Shown here piece by piece: positions 20,990-31,124 of a DNA stretch of 64,000 nucleotides (within the stretch, counting starts at the first letter, position 1; each line of letters begins with the position of its first letter). The translations under genes and the position numbers were made by a program. Under the pieces are notes generated by a model. That model saw nothing but the letters and a program-made list of their open reading frames with translations, was not told the origin of the DNA and made no database searches. Source of the DNA: Armigeres subalbatus (taxonomy: Eukaryota; Arthropoda; Insecta; Diptera; Culicidae); the NCBI RefSeq assembly GCF_024139115.2, contig NC_085141.1:175720994-175784993 (forward strand). Reading direction: 5' to 3'.

Positions 20990-23800
20990 TGGAAGCTTGG
21001 AACATGGAACTGCAAGTCGCTAGGCTTCGCAGGTTGCGACAGGATAATCTAAGATGAATTACATCCCCGCAACTTCGATGTCGAAGCGCTGCAGGAAATC
21101 TGCTGGACAGGACAGAAAGTGTGGAAAAGCGGTCATCGAGCGGCTACCTTCTACCAAAGCTGTGGCACCACCAACGAGCTGGGAACCGGCTTCATAGTGC
21201 TGGGAAAGATGCGCCAACGCGTGATTGGGTGGCAGCCAATCAACGCAGGGATGTGCAAGCTGAGGATAAAAGGCCGTTTCTTCAACTATAGCATCATCAA
21301 CGTGCACTGCCCACACGAAGGGAGATCCGACGACGAGAAAGAAGCGTTCTATGCGCAGCTGGAGCAGACATACGATGGATGCCCACTGCGGGACGTCAAA
21401 ATCGTCATCGGTGACATGAACGCTCAGGTAGGAAGGGAGGAAATGTATAGACCGGACATCGGACCGGATAGTCTGCATACCGTATCGAACGACAACGGCC
21501 AATGATGCATAAACTTTTAAGCCTCCCGCGGAATGGTAGTCCGAAGCACTTTCTTCCCCCGCAAGAATATCCACAAGGCCACATGGAAATCACCTAATCA
21601 AGTAACGGAAAACCAAATCGACCACGTTCCAATCGACGGTAAATTCTTCTCCGACATCACGAACGTACGCACTTACCGCAGTGCGAATATTGAATCCGAC
21701 CACTACCTCGTTGCAGTATGCCTGCACTCAAAACTCTCGACGGTGATCAACACGCGTCGGAGTCGTCCGCCGCGGCTAAACATTGGGCGGCTACAAGACG
21801 GTAGACTAGCCCAAGTCTACGCGCAGCAGCTGGAAGTGGCACTCCCAACTGGAGATCATCTAAGCGCAGCATCTCTTGAAGATGGCTGGAGAGATATTCG
21901 ATCCGCCATTGGAAGCACCGCAACCGCTGCACTAGACACAGTGGCTCCGAATCAGAGAAACGACTGGTATGAAGGCGAATGTGAGCAGTTAGTTGAGGAG
22001 AAGAATGCAGCATTGGCGAGATTGCTGCAACACCGCACGAGGGTGAACGGGGCACGATACAAACGGGCGTGGAACAGACAAAACTCGATTTTCCGGAGGA
22101 AAAAGCGCCAGCAGGAAGATCGAGACCGTGAAAAGACGGAGGAACTGTACCGTGCTATTAACGCATGAAAGTTCTATGAGAAGTTGAACCGCTCACGTAA
22201 GGGCCACGTGCCACAGCCCGACATATGTAAGGACATAAACGGGAACCTTCTTACAAACGAGCGTGAGGTGATCCAAAGGTGGCGGCCGCACTACGAAGAG
22301 CACCTGAATGGCGATATGGCAGACAACGGTGGCGGTATGGTAATGAACCTGGGAGCACGCGCGCAGGACATGCGACTTCTGGCTACGAATCTCCAGGAAA
22401 TCCAGGAGGATATCTGCACTGGGTGATTACCAAGGTTTGGAAGGATGAGGTTCTGCCGCAGGAGTGGATGGAAGGTGTCGTATGTCCCATCTACAAAAAG
22501 GGCAATAAGCTGGATTGTAGCAACTACCGCGCTATCACATTGCTAAACGCCGCCTACAAGGTACTCTCCCAAATTTTATGCCGCCATCTAACACCAATTG
22601 CAAGAGAGTTCGTGGGGCAGTACCAGGCGGGATTTATGGGTGAACGCTCTACCACAGAGCAGGTGTTCGCCATACGTCAGGTATTGCAGAAATGCCGCGA
22701 ATACAACGTGCCCACACATCATCTATTTATCGACTTTAAAGCCGCATATGATACAATCGATCGGGACCAGCTATGGCAGCTATTGCACGAAAACGGATTT
22801 CCGGATAAACTGATACGGTTGTCAAGGCGACGATGGATCGGGTGATGTGCGTAGTTCGAATTTCAGGGGCATTCTCGAGTCCCTTCGAGACGCGTAGAGG
22901 TTTACGGCAAGGCGATGGTCTCTCGTGTCTGCTATTCAACATCGCTTTGGAGGGAGTAATACGAAGGGCAGGGATTGACACGAGTGGTACGATTTTCACT
23001 AAGTCCGTCCAGTTATTTGGTTTCGTCGACGACGTTGATATCATGGCACGTAACTTTGAGAAGATGGAGGAAGCCTACATCAGACTGAAAAGCGAAGCTA
23101 AACGGGTTGGACTAGTCATCAACACGTCGAAGACGAAGTACATGATAGGAAGAGGCTCAAGAGAGGTCAATGTAAGCCACCCACCGCGAGTTTCTATCGC
23201 TGGTGACGAAATCGAGGTGGTTGAAGAATTCGTGTACATGGGCTCACTGGTGACCGTCGATAACGATACCAGCAGAGAAATTCGGAGGCGCATAGTGGCT
23301 GGGAATTGTACAAACTTTGGACTCCGTAAAACGCTCCGATCGAATAGAGTTCGTCGCCGTACCAAACTGACTATCTACAAAACGCTTATAAGACCGGTAG
23401 TTCTCTACGGACACGAGACCTGGGCGATGCTCGTGGAGGACCAACGCGCACTGGGAGTTTTTGAAAGGAAGGTGTTGCGTACCATCTATGGTGGGGTGCA
23501 GATGGTGGACGGTACGTGAAGGAGGCGAACCATCCATCGTTCACACCGTGAAAATCAGAAGACTGCGGTAGGCCTTTCACGTAGCCAGAATGTCGGACAG
23601 TAATCCGGTGAAAATGGTTCTCGACAACGATCCGACGGGAACAAGAAGGCGAGGTGCACAGCGGGCAAGGTGGATCGATCAGGTGGAGGACGATTTGCGG
23701 ACCCTCCGCTGACTACGTGGTTGGCGAAGTGCAGCCATGGACCGAGCTAAATGGAGAAGACTTTTATGTGCAGCACAGGCCACTCCGGCCTTAGTCTGAT
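20990..23800 (+). pseudogene. RTE copy B: endonuclease-reverse transcriptase, broken
   Basis: The AP-type endonuclease is readable (WKLGTWNCKSLG, VEALQEICWTG, VIGDMNAQVGRE, IDHVPIDGKFFSDI, SDHYLVAVCL). It is followed by a basic coiled linker and the reverse transcriptase (VVCPIYKKGNKLDCSNYRAI, FIDFKAAYDTIDRDQ, RGLRQGDGLSCLLFN). The catalytic box reads FVDD, where copies A and C have FADD. Breaks: premature stops near 21503, 21509 and 22166, a deletion near 22411 that removes the linker just before the RT, a frameshift near 22820 and a stop at 23518. The C-terminal tail (RARWIDQVEDDLRTL) continues to 23800. Confidence 0.92.
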
Positions 23801-23859
23801 AATAAAAAAACTCGTAGCTCAAATCCCTGTCTTGACACTGAACCGTCTACGTAGCGATG

Positions 23860-24310
23860 TGCGTGGTTTTTGTACTCGGCAGGCTTGCCATAAACTCCTC
23901 GCCGAGTGGAAAATAAGCAAGAGTCAGAGTTTTTGAGCAGCAGATATTTGCATCAAAACTCACAACAATGAGCATCATCCAACCCGAGCTTGTGCATCGT
24001 AAAACAAGAGGGAGTTTGACGTTCATCTTTTTCTTGTGGTGCGTCACTCACTCTCACTCACACGTAAAACAGCCTCTACGATTTTCATCACATGCAAAGC
24101 GTCGCTCCGGAGGCTTAATGAGTGCTCTTCCACCCGACGCCACACTCGCTTGTGTTTTTGCTTCACTCTTCCTCACTCTGCTTGTTTGGGCCTCTACTTC
24201 ATTTACGCTTCCCCTCATTCGTGAGGATGCGTACGCAGCATTTTGCTGATGATGAATTTATTTAACACTAGCGAGTTTGAGGAGTTTTGTCAAACCTGGT
24301 ACTCGGTGCT
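23860..24310. repeat. Possible inverted-repeat element
   Basis: The left segment tactcggcaggcttgccataa (first 20 bases counted) with actcctcgccgagtg is echoed, inverted and diverged, by cgagtttgaggagttttgtc and cctggtactcggtgctc at 24268-24310. Between them lie tracts rich in cact/ctcactc. The arms have only moderate similarity and no TSD was identified. Confidence 0.4.
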
Positions 24311-25329
24311 CAAAAGATCTGCCGCCGACCATCGAAGGGCCTCCGTGTTGTACATTTTCTAAAAGTGTCTGACGAAGGAGTTATTTATATATGTTAGCTA
24401 TGGAAGAGTGAAAGTTCCTCGTTGCATGCCAGTGGACATGATCCATTGGGGTGAGACCGACACCAGCAATCGTGTACAAGATCCGGTCAACTTCGACGAG
24501 GAGAGACACTCTGTGTTTTCCAGATGTGGTTGGCTTTGAAGGTCGGTTACAGGAGGCTGACTAACTTACTGTAAACGAAGACTCTTGTTTTGGTTGTAAC
24601 CGGGAAACACTGCTAGTGACGCAAGGAAGTTAGACTCCTGTTGATGGACACCCGCGAATACACTTACTGGCTTTCATCGTAAATCCAACGGAGGTAGTCC
24701 AATGGAGTACGACACTGACCTCCGATTGAGTCCTAACTCCGGTGCGACCGGGGTATAACCGGGAAACACTAACAGTACGTCATCGGAGTAGACGAAGATC
24801 CCGCTCATGGCTATTAAGAAAGGAGTTAAGGTATTCTTCCCACTAGTGTTTTTAGCTTCCTTTATTACGATTAGACACTGACAATGTTTCACCCTGTCTA
24901 TCTCCCGACCACTATCCAAAGTAACAATTATGGTTTTATAACGCTCTTGGAGACGGATTCGTTCTCAAGTATAGCACAATAAATAAACCACAATAAATCC
25001 GTCACTTCGAACAAGGACTGGTGTTTCGTATGGATCAGTGAGAAGCTTCTAGGATTGCTCGGGAGTACTCGGGGGTGGAGACGGAAGCTTGTGTGTCAAA
25101 CCGGTTTGGTAGAAGACGTTCATACTCCTCCCAGTCGGCGTCGTCGTCGTGCTATTAGGATCGTTTGGTGATAGCAGTGGTGATACAGCAAAGTGGCTAC
25201 TCTCAAAGAAGTGCGAGCTCGCTTCACTTCAGAATTGGAGATTTGACCTACATACCGCGGTGATATTGATAGATGTCGCAGAGTGACCATTAGAGAAGGT
25301 AGGTGCTCCGTTTCTGGTGTTATCAAGGG
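24311..25329. other. Unassigned
   Basis: No gene recognised. The phrase gtaaccgggaaacact (or gtataaccgggaaacacta) appears twice (near 24596 and 24755), a small internal duplication. Confidence 0.4.
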
Positions 25330-25510
25330 GGAAGGGCCGTTTGACCGAATACCGTTCGGCCGAATGCCATTTGGTCAAAAGCCACTAGGACGAAAGTTGT
25401 TTCCGAATATACCATTTAACCGAACAGGCCATTAGGCAGAAAGTCATTTAGCCGAATAGGACATTTGACTGAATAAGACATTTGGCCGAATAGGACATTC
25501 GGTCGAATAG
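25330..25510. repeat. Degenerate 17-bp minisatellite
   Basis: Units resembling ccgaataggacatttgg repeat head to tail at about 17-bp spacing, best preserved at 25455-25510 and more diverged before that. The unit is AT/GC balanced and non-coding. Confidence 0.85.
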
Positions 25511-25514
25511 GAGA

Positions 25515-25582
25515 TTTGTTTGGCATAACGTTGTTTGGCATAACGGCCGTTTGGCATAATGGTCATTTGGCATAATAATTTT
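25515..25582. repeat. 16-bp minisatellite
   Basis: Four units of tttggcataacggccg type directly adjoin the 17-bp array. The shared tttgg core suggests they derive from a common ancestor. Confidence 0.85.
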
Positions 25583-25904
25583 GTAATCAACAATTTCAAA
25601 ACTTATGCATAATATGTTCAATTATTTATAATGAGTGTCACTTGAACATCTTATAGATGTTTTGAATCGATTATTTCGATTCTATCAAATCACTGCTCGA
25701 AAGAACTTTGGTAGACTTTTTATTATCTGCCTATTTCACTTAAACCTCTGGGTCAGCAAAATAAGGAAACTCAAATAGCAAAATTTAAGTGCTCAAGAGG
25801 AAAAAATATTTTTACACAAAAATGGCAATAAAAATCAAATGAAGTTTTTTCTGCATGACATATTTTCATCTCTTTAAAAGCATACTTAATCGTTCATAAG
25901 TCTA

Positions 25905-26405
25905 AAAAGTATATGGTTCGTTTTTCAAAGGATGCATTTTTCCAGCATATGACAAAAGAAGATACGATTCCCTTTTTTTAATAATGCATTTGCCAGGCAT
26001 AACACAAGGGAGAATATGTATGGTTTCTATTCTCAATTTATGCATTATTCAGTTCATGGAAAGGGTAGATATAATTTTTTTTTTTAAAGGATGCTTTTTT
26101 CGGCGAAGACAAGGGAAGATTTTATTCATTTGTTCAATTAAGGCATTTGCTCGGTTTAAGACAAAGGAAGATATGATCCATTCTTTCAAAAGATGCATCT
26201 TCCCGACAGTTGCATCATAGAAGATATGGTTCCATTTTTCAACGGATACAATTGCCCGGTAGATGGCAAAATGAGATATGCTTCCTTCTTCCAAATCAGA
26301 TATTTGCTCGGCTTAAAGCGACGGAAGATATGATCTTTTATTTCAGAAGATGGCAGAAGGTCCAGTAGGAAGCAAAAAATGATATGGCTCCTTCTTTTTT
26401 TGACT
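25905..26405. repeat. Degenerate ~53-bp tandem array, about ten units
   Basis: Starts of gaagatatgattcc-like units fall near 25908, 25960, 26009, 26062, 26113, 26167, 26219, 26273, 26326 and 26377. Each unit also carries gatgcatttgcccggc-like and taagacaaag-like segments. Open frames on both strands here are translations of the repeat. Confidence 0.8.
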
Positions 26406-26574
26406 ATTGGATCGAAGAATAAGTACGGATCTATGATAAAAATTATCGTAAAAATTGGAGTCACCCTGCTATCGAATAAGTCGTAAAACAAGTAATAATC
26501 ATTCGCATGATTTATAAATCAATTTCGATTGATTATTTTTTTTTCATTGGAATAAACTATAAACTTAAAATCAG

Positions 26575-26706
26575 AACTGATTCGGGGTACTGGCTCATTC
26601 GGGGTAGAATCCTACTCGGGGTGATGGCATTCGGGGTAGTGGTCTTCGAGGTAATGTCATTATGGGTAATGGAATTATGGGTATCAGGTATCAGGTATCA
26701 GAACGT
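26575..26706. repeat. Short gattcggggtagtgg minisatellite
   Basis: Repeated attcggggtagtgg-like words (26580-26690) are followed by a triple tatcagg (26680-26701). Interspersed decay is evident. Confidence 0.75.
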
Positions 26707-26904
26707 AGGCTCAGGAGGCACGTTCCCCTCAATTTGGGAGATTTGTGCCATCGCCTTCACTGGCCTTTCTCATCATTTACCTGACGGAAAAGGAAGTGAA
26801 AAGAGGAAAGGAAGAGGAAGTGAAGTTGGAAAGGAAAATGAAACCATTTATAGGAAAGCCAATTATGTAGACTCACACGCATTCAACTAGGGACTAAAGA
26901 GAGG

Positions 26905-27715
26905 TGTCACAAAAACACGTAACAATGGACGAACGTCAAAGACGAAACACAGAGTGCACTGTGAAAAACGCGAATCCATATAGGTGACAATCACAAAGTA
27001 CATTGTAAAAATCGCATAATGCGAATCCATATAGGTGGCAATTTGTTGAAAACTAAGTAAAACACATATTCATAACACCACTCTTATTTAACCTCACGTT
27101 GAGATTGAACAAGAGTAACCGAAGCCGAACGTCTAGGACGAGACACAGAGTACACTGTAAAAAACACATAATGCGAATCCATGTAGGTAACATACACAAA
27201 GTACATTGTAATTAAAACGCATAATGCGAATTCATATAGGTGACAATTTGTTGAAAAAAACTAAGTAAAAAAACATTTTCATAACCCCACCCTTATTCAA
27301 CCTCAAGTTGAGATTAAACAAGAGTAACTGAAGTTGAACGTCAAAGACGAAACACAGAGAACACTGTGAAAAGCGCATAATGCGAATCCATATAGGTGAC
27401 AAACACAAAGTAAATTGTAAAAAAAAAATGCATAATGCGAATCCATATAGGTGGAAGTTTGTTGAAAAGTAAGTAAAACACATATTCATAACCCCACACT
27501 CACGTTGAGATTGAACAAGAGTAGCCAAAACCGAACGTCAAAGACGAAACACAGAGTACACTGTGAAAAACGCATAATGCGAATCCATATAGGTAACATA
27601 CACAAAGCACATTGTAAAAAAACGCATAATGCGAATCCATAAAGGTGACAATTTGTTGAAAACTAAGTAAAACACATATTCATAACCCCACTCTTATTTA
27701 ATCTCACGATGAGGT
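26905..27715. repeat. ~200-bp satellite, four units with internal duplication
   Basis: The word atttgttgaaaactaagt recurs near 27041, 27245, 27457 and 27651 (spacings about 204, 212 and 194). Within each unit a ~50-bp block (cgcataatgcgaatccatat then aggtgaca) is present twice. Units also share gttgagattgaacaagagta. Open frames are incidental. Confidence 0.9.
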
Positions 27716-28199
27716 TTTCAATATTTTTTTATTTTTTGATATGTTGTAGCAGATAATACATGTACGTTGTTGCACTATTGACTGTAAATGAGAAATGATG
27801 GACAAACAAGTCATATTTTTTTTAAATTAGTTGGTTTCCAAATTTGTTTTTTCGTTTTCATCGACATTTTATAAAAGTACGTGAAATTTCCAATGAAGAA
27901 AAAGTACACCATCTATATCTTCGTAGTCTCTTGCGCATGGACACCTGTTTTCCCGCAATACATTAATTCGGAAAAGATAGGATTTTCAATTGTAATGGTT
28001 AGATATAATGCGTGACATATTTCGAATGAAACTTCTGGTTAACGAGAGGCCTTCGAACCAAGGTTTCCATGAAACGGTTGGGCATATTGAGAAACACCAT
28101 CTACCTAATTTATGTATTTCCACTTTGCCACTCTGAACGTACATGGTCCTTTATTTGCGTGAAGTATTCTGATGCTTGGATTTCTCTCTGGTATAATGG

Positions 28200-28968
28200 T
28201 CCATTTGAAGCGCCTTCTTTTGCTAGAGCATCTGCCTCTTCGTTTTCATAGATTGAACTATGAGCGGGAACCCACAAAAAGACGATTGAATAACCTATCT
28301 TGCCTTGCCAATTGCCTTAATTTTCAAAAGAAAATGGGACGCTTTATTATTAAAACGATTAGTATTGAGTGCGCTTAACACACTCATACTATCTGAACAA
28401 ATGAAATACCTTGATGGAGTATTCTGCCGGATTAACTGACAACTATAAAAGATTGCCGTTACTTCGGCTATAAAAACTGAACATGGCTCAGATAATCTGC
28501 AGGAGTGACCTTCTTGATTATGGTGAAGCCCAAACCCTGCTGTGGATCCGGATTTTGAGCCATCCGTATAAAAAACTTGTGCATTTTTACAGTTGTCAGT
28601 TTCTGATACAGTGCAGAAGCTGCAACTCTAGGTATCAACCAATCAGGAACATCACGTAATGTATCATGGATAGAGAAATCGACGGTCAATGGGAATATGT
28701 GGATGTCTATTGGATAATCGAAATATTTTTGGGAAGGTGCTCTTTCCTTTTCGATAGTGATTACATAACTATACGATGAAAGTATTCTAGATGAAGGATT
28801 TATTGCGAACAACCTGTCTGCAGTATTTTCAATTTCATTATTCGAATTAAAGTTCTGTATTAGAAATCGACTGTTAAGTTCGAAAATCTCAAAGATAGTG
28901 GAGGAATCCCAGATAAAACTTCTAATGACTGAACGTGGGTTGATTGCATTAAACCAAGAGAAATTCAA
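28200..28968 (-). pseudogene. I-clade linker and RNase H domain, broken
   Basis: After the RT, a linker ends in YTDGSKSGSTAGFGL, the first RNase H motif. This is followed by an acidic segment with FICSDSMSVLSAL and, after a frameshift near 28300, the last motif WVPAHSSIYENEEADALAKE. RNase H removes template RNA during cDNA synthesis. Its presence favours I, LOA or R1-like clades over RTE and Jockey. Frameshifts at about 28560 and 28300 inactivate the copy. Confidence 0.85.
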
Positions 28969-29999
28969 ATGCAGCGATTTTGAAGCCTGCAGAGCTTACG
29001 CATGTGTGTCTGAGCAGTAAAACCAAATACGAAACAGCCGTATTCTAATACAGAGAGAATTGTAGTCTTGTACAATGTCAGCAAGAGTTTTGGATGGGCT
29101 CCCCACCAAGTGCCTGTAATAGTTCTCAGAAAATTAACACGTTTTTGACATTTTTTCAATAAGTATTCGATGTGACTTTTCCAGGTCATCTTAGGGTCAT
29201 ACCACACACCTAGATATTTTGATTCAAAAACTAGTTTTATGTTTGTATCATAAAGCTGGATTTTTATATTGCAGGGAGATCCAGAGAATACCATTATTTC
29301 GGTTTTAGCAGTTGAAAAAGTGAAGCCCTTCGAACTTCCCCAGGATTCCAGATTGTTAATTGAACGCTGAAGCGAATTTTGCATAACTTTTCTATCACTA
29401 CCAGCAACCCAGATGACACTATCGTCGGCGTATTGTATGAGGTAACACTCATCAACCATACACTCGTCGATGTCGTTTATGTATATATTAAACAAAAATG
29501 GGCTCAGACACGATCCTTGCGGTAGACCAAAATAGCTGTATCTGGATGTCTTCAAGATGTTGTTTATAAAAAAGTTCATTTCTTTTTTCGAGAGTAGGTT
29601 TAGCAAAAAGTTCGAGATGAGGGTTGGGATTCCCAGAGTATGTAATTTAGAACAAAGTTTCTCTATTGGTACCGAATCATATGCACCCGAAATATCGACA
29701 AAAACTGCAGCTAACTCCTCTTTTCGGCTGAAGGCTATTTGGACGTTTAATGCTAAAAGAGCTAGACAATCGCGGGTTCCTCTACCACACCGGAATCCGT
29801 ATTGAGATACCGATAGAACTTCTTCCCTTTCTGCCCAAGTTTCTAAGCGATTAAGTATAATTTTCTCTAGTATCTTACGGGGGCACTGTAACAGACATAT
29901 TGGTCGATAAGATTCTTCCGAGGATGGATCTTTATGAGGTTTCAAAGTACCGCCATTCATCTGGACATACCTTTTCAGTGATGAACTTATTAAATAGAT
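28965..29999 (-). pseudogene. I-clade reverse transcriptase domain
   Basis: Read on the minus strand it shows the non-LTR RT motif series: SYRPICLLQCPRKILEKIIL, SQYGFRCGRGTRDCL, AAVFVDISGAYDSV, FGLPQGSCLSPFLFNIYIND and the catalytic YADD in LIQYADDSVIW. The thumb region (ESKYLGVWYDPKMTWKSHI) follows. The extreme N-terminal side continues at 34857 after removal of the RTE. A frameshift lies near 29950 (VCPDEW is in another frame). The stop near 28965 interrupts the path to RNase H. Confidence 0.92.
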
Positions 30000-30013
30000 T
30001 GAGTAAAAATAAC
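30000..30013. repeat. Left TSD of RTE copy C
   Basis: The word tgagtaaaaataac at 30000-30013 recurs at 34843-34856. Joining across it restores the I-element reading LFLLNLFNKFITEKVC-type sequence on the minus strand. Confidence 0.92.
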
Positions 30014-31124
30014 GAAACAAATTCGATCCGCCATTGGTAGCACCGCAACCGCTGCACTAGGCACGGTGCCCCCGGATCAGAGAAACGACTGGTATGACGG
30101 CGAATGTGAGTAGTTTTGGAAGAGAAGAATGCAGCATGGGCGAGATTGCTGCAACACCGCACGAGGGCGAACGAGGCACGATATAAACAGGCGCGGAACA
30201 GACAAAACTCGATTTTCCGGAGGAAAAAGCGCCAGCAGGAAGATCGAGACCGTGAAGAAACGGAGCAACTGTACCGCGCTAATAACACACGAAAGTTCTA
30301 TGAGAAGTTAAACCGTTCACGTAAGGGCCACGTGCCACAGCCTGATATGTGTAAGGACATAAACGGGAACCTTCTTACGAACGAGCGTGAGGTGATCCAA
30401 AGGTGGCGGCAGCACTACGAAGAGCATCTGAATGGCGATGTGGCAGACGAAGATGGCGGTATGGTGATGGACCTGGGAGAACGCGCGCAGGACATAATTC
30501 TACCGGCTCCGGATCTCCAGGAAATCCAGGAGGAGATTGGCCGGCTGAAGATGGAAGGTGTCGTGTGTCCCATCTACAAAAAGGGCGATAAGCTGGATTG
30601 TAGCAACTACCGCGCAATCACATTGCTGAACGCCGCCTACAAGGTACTCTCCCAAATTTTATGCCGTCGACTAGCACCAACTGCAAGGGAGTTCGTGGGG
30701 GCAGTACCAGCGGGTTTTATGGGCGAACGCTCCACCACGGACCAGGTGTTCGCCATTCGTCAAGTATTGTAGAAATGCTGCGAAAACAACGTGCCCACAC
30801 ATCATCTATTCATCGACTTCAAAGCCGCATATGTTACAATCGATCGGGACCAGCTATGGCAGCTAATGCACGAACACGGTTTTCCGGATAAACTGACACG
30901 ATTGATCAAAGCGACGATGGATCGGGTGATGTGCGTAGTTCGAGTTTCAGGGGCATTCCCGGGTCCCCTCGAACCCCGCAGAGGGTTACGGCAAGGTGAT
31001 GGTCTTTCGTGTTTGCTATTCAACATCGCTTTGGAAGGGGTAATACGAAGAGCAGGGATTAACACGAGTGGTACAATTTTCAATAAGTCCGTCCAGCTAT
31101 TTGGTTTCGCCGACGACATAGATA
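30014..31124 (+). pseudogene. RTE copy C, 5' piece (linker and RT)
   Basis: This is a 5'-truncated RTE that starts at the point equivalent to 21895 of copy B. It encodes the basic linker (FRRKKRQQEDRDREETEQ) and RT motifs (VVCPIYKKGDKLDCSNYRAI, LFIDFKAAYVTID, RGLRQGDGLSCLLFN, FADDID). A deletion joins GRLK directly to MEGVVC (30550), a premature stop lies at about 30769, and a frameshift (gggg) sits near 30698. It is cut at 31123-31124 (TA) by a DNA element and resumes at 34038. Confidence 0.92.

Larger units (their letters stand above)
20612..23808 (+). mobile_element. Near full-length RTE (JAM1-like) retrotransposon, copy B
   Basis: A 12-bp TSD, aactcgtagctc, flanks the element at 20600-20611 and 23809-23820. 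The element has a ~390-bp 5' leader, an endonuclease-reverse transcriptase reading frame and a short taataaaa-type tail. At about 3.2 kb it matches the usual size of the RTE clade. Its coding region is broken (see the coding entry), so it is a dead copy that inserted essentially full length. Confidence 0.93.
27840..29999 (-). mobile_element. I-clade (or related) non-LTR element, 3' half
   Basis: This is the 3' part of the retrotransposon whose 5' half lies at 34857-37500. The two were separated by an RTE insertion. It carries the reverse transcriptase, a linker and an RNase H domain. The 3' end is not sharply defined; I place it near 27840, where a Cys-rich terminal segment fades. Confidence 0.8.
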
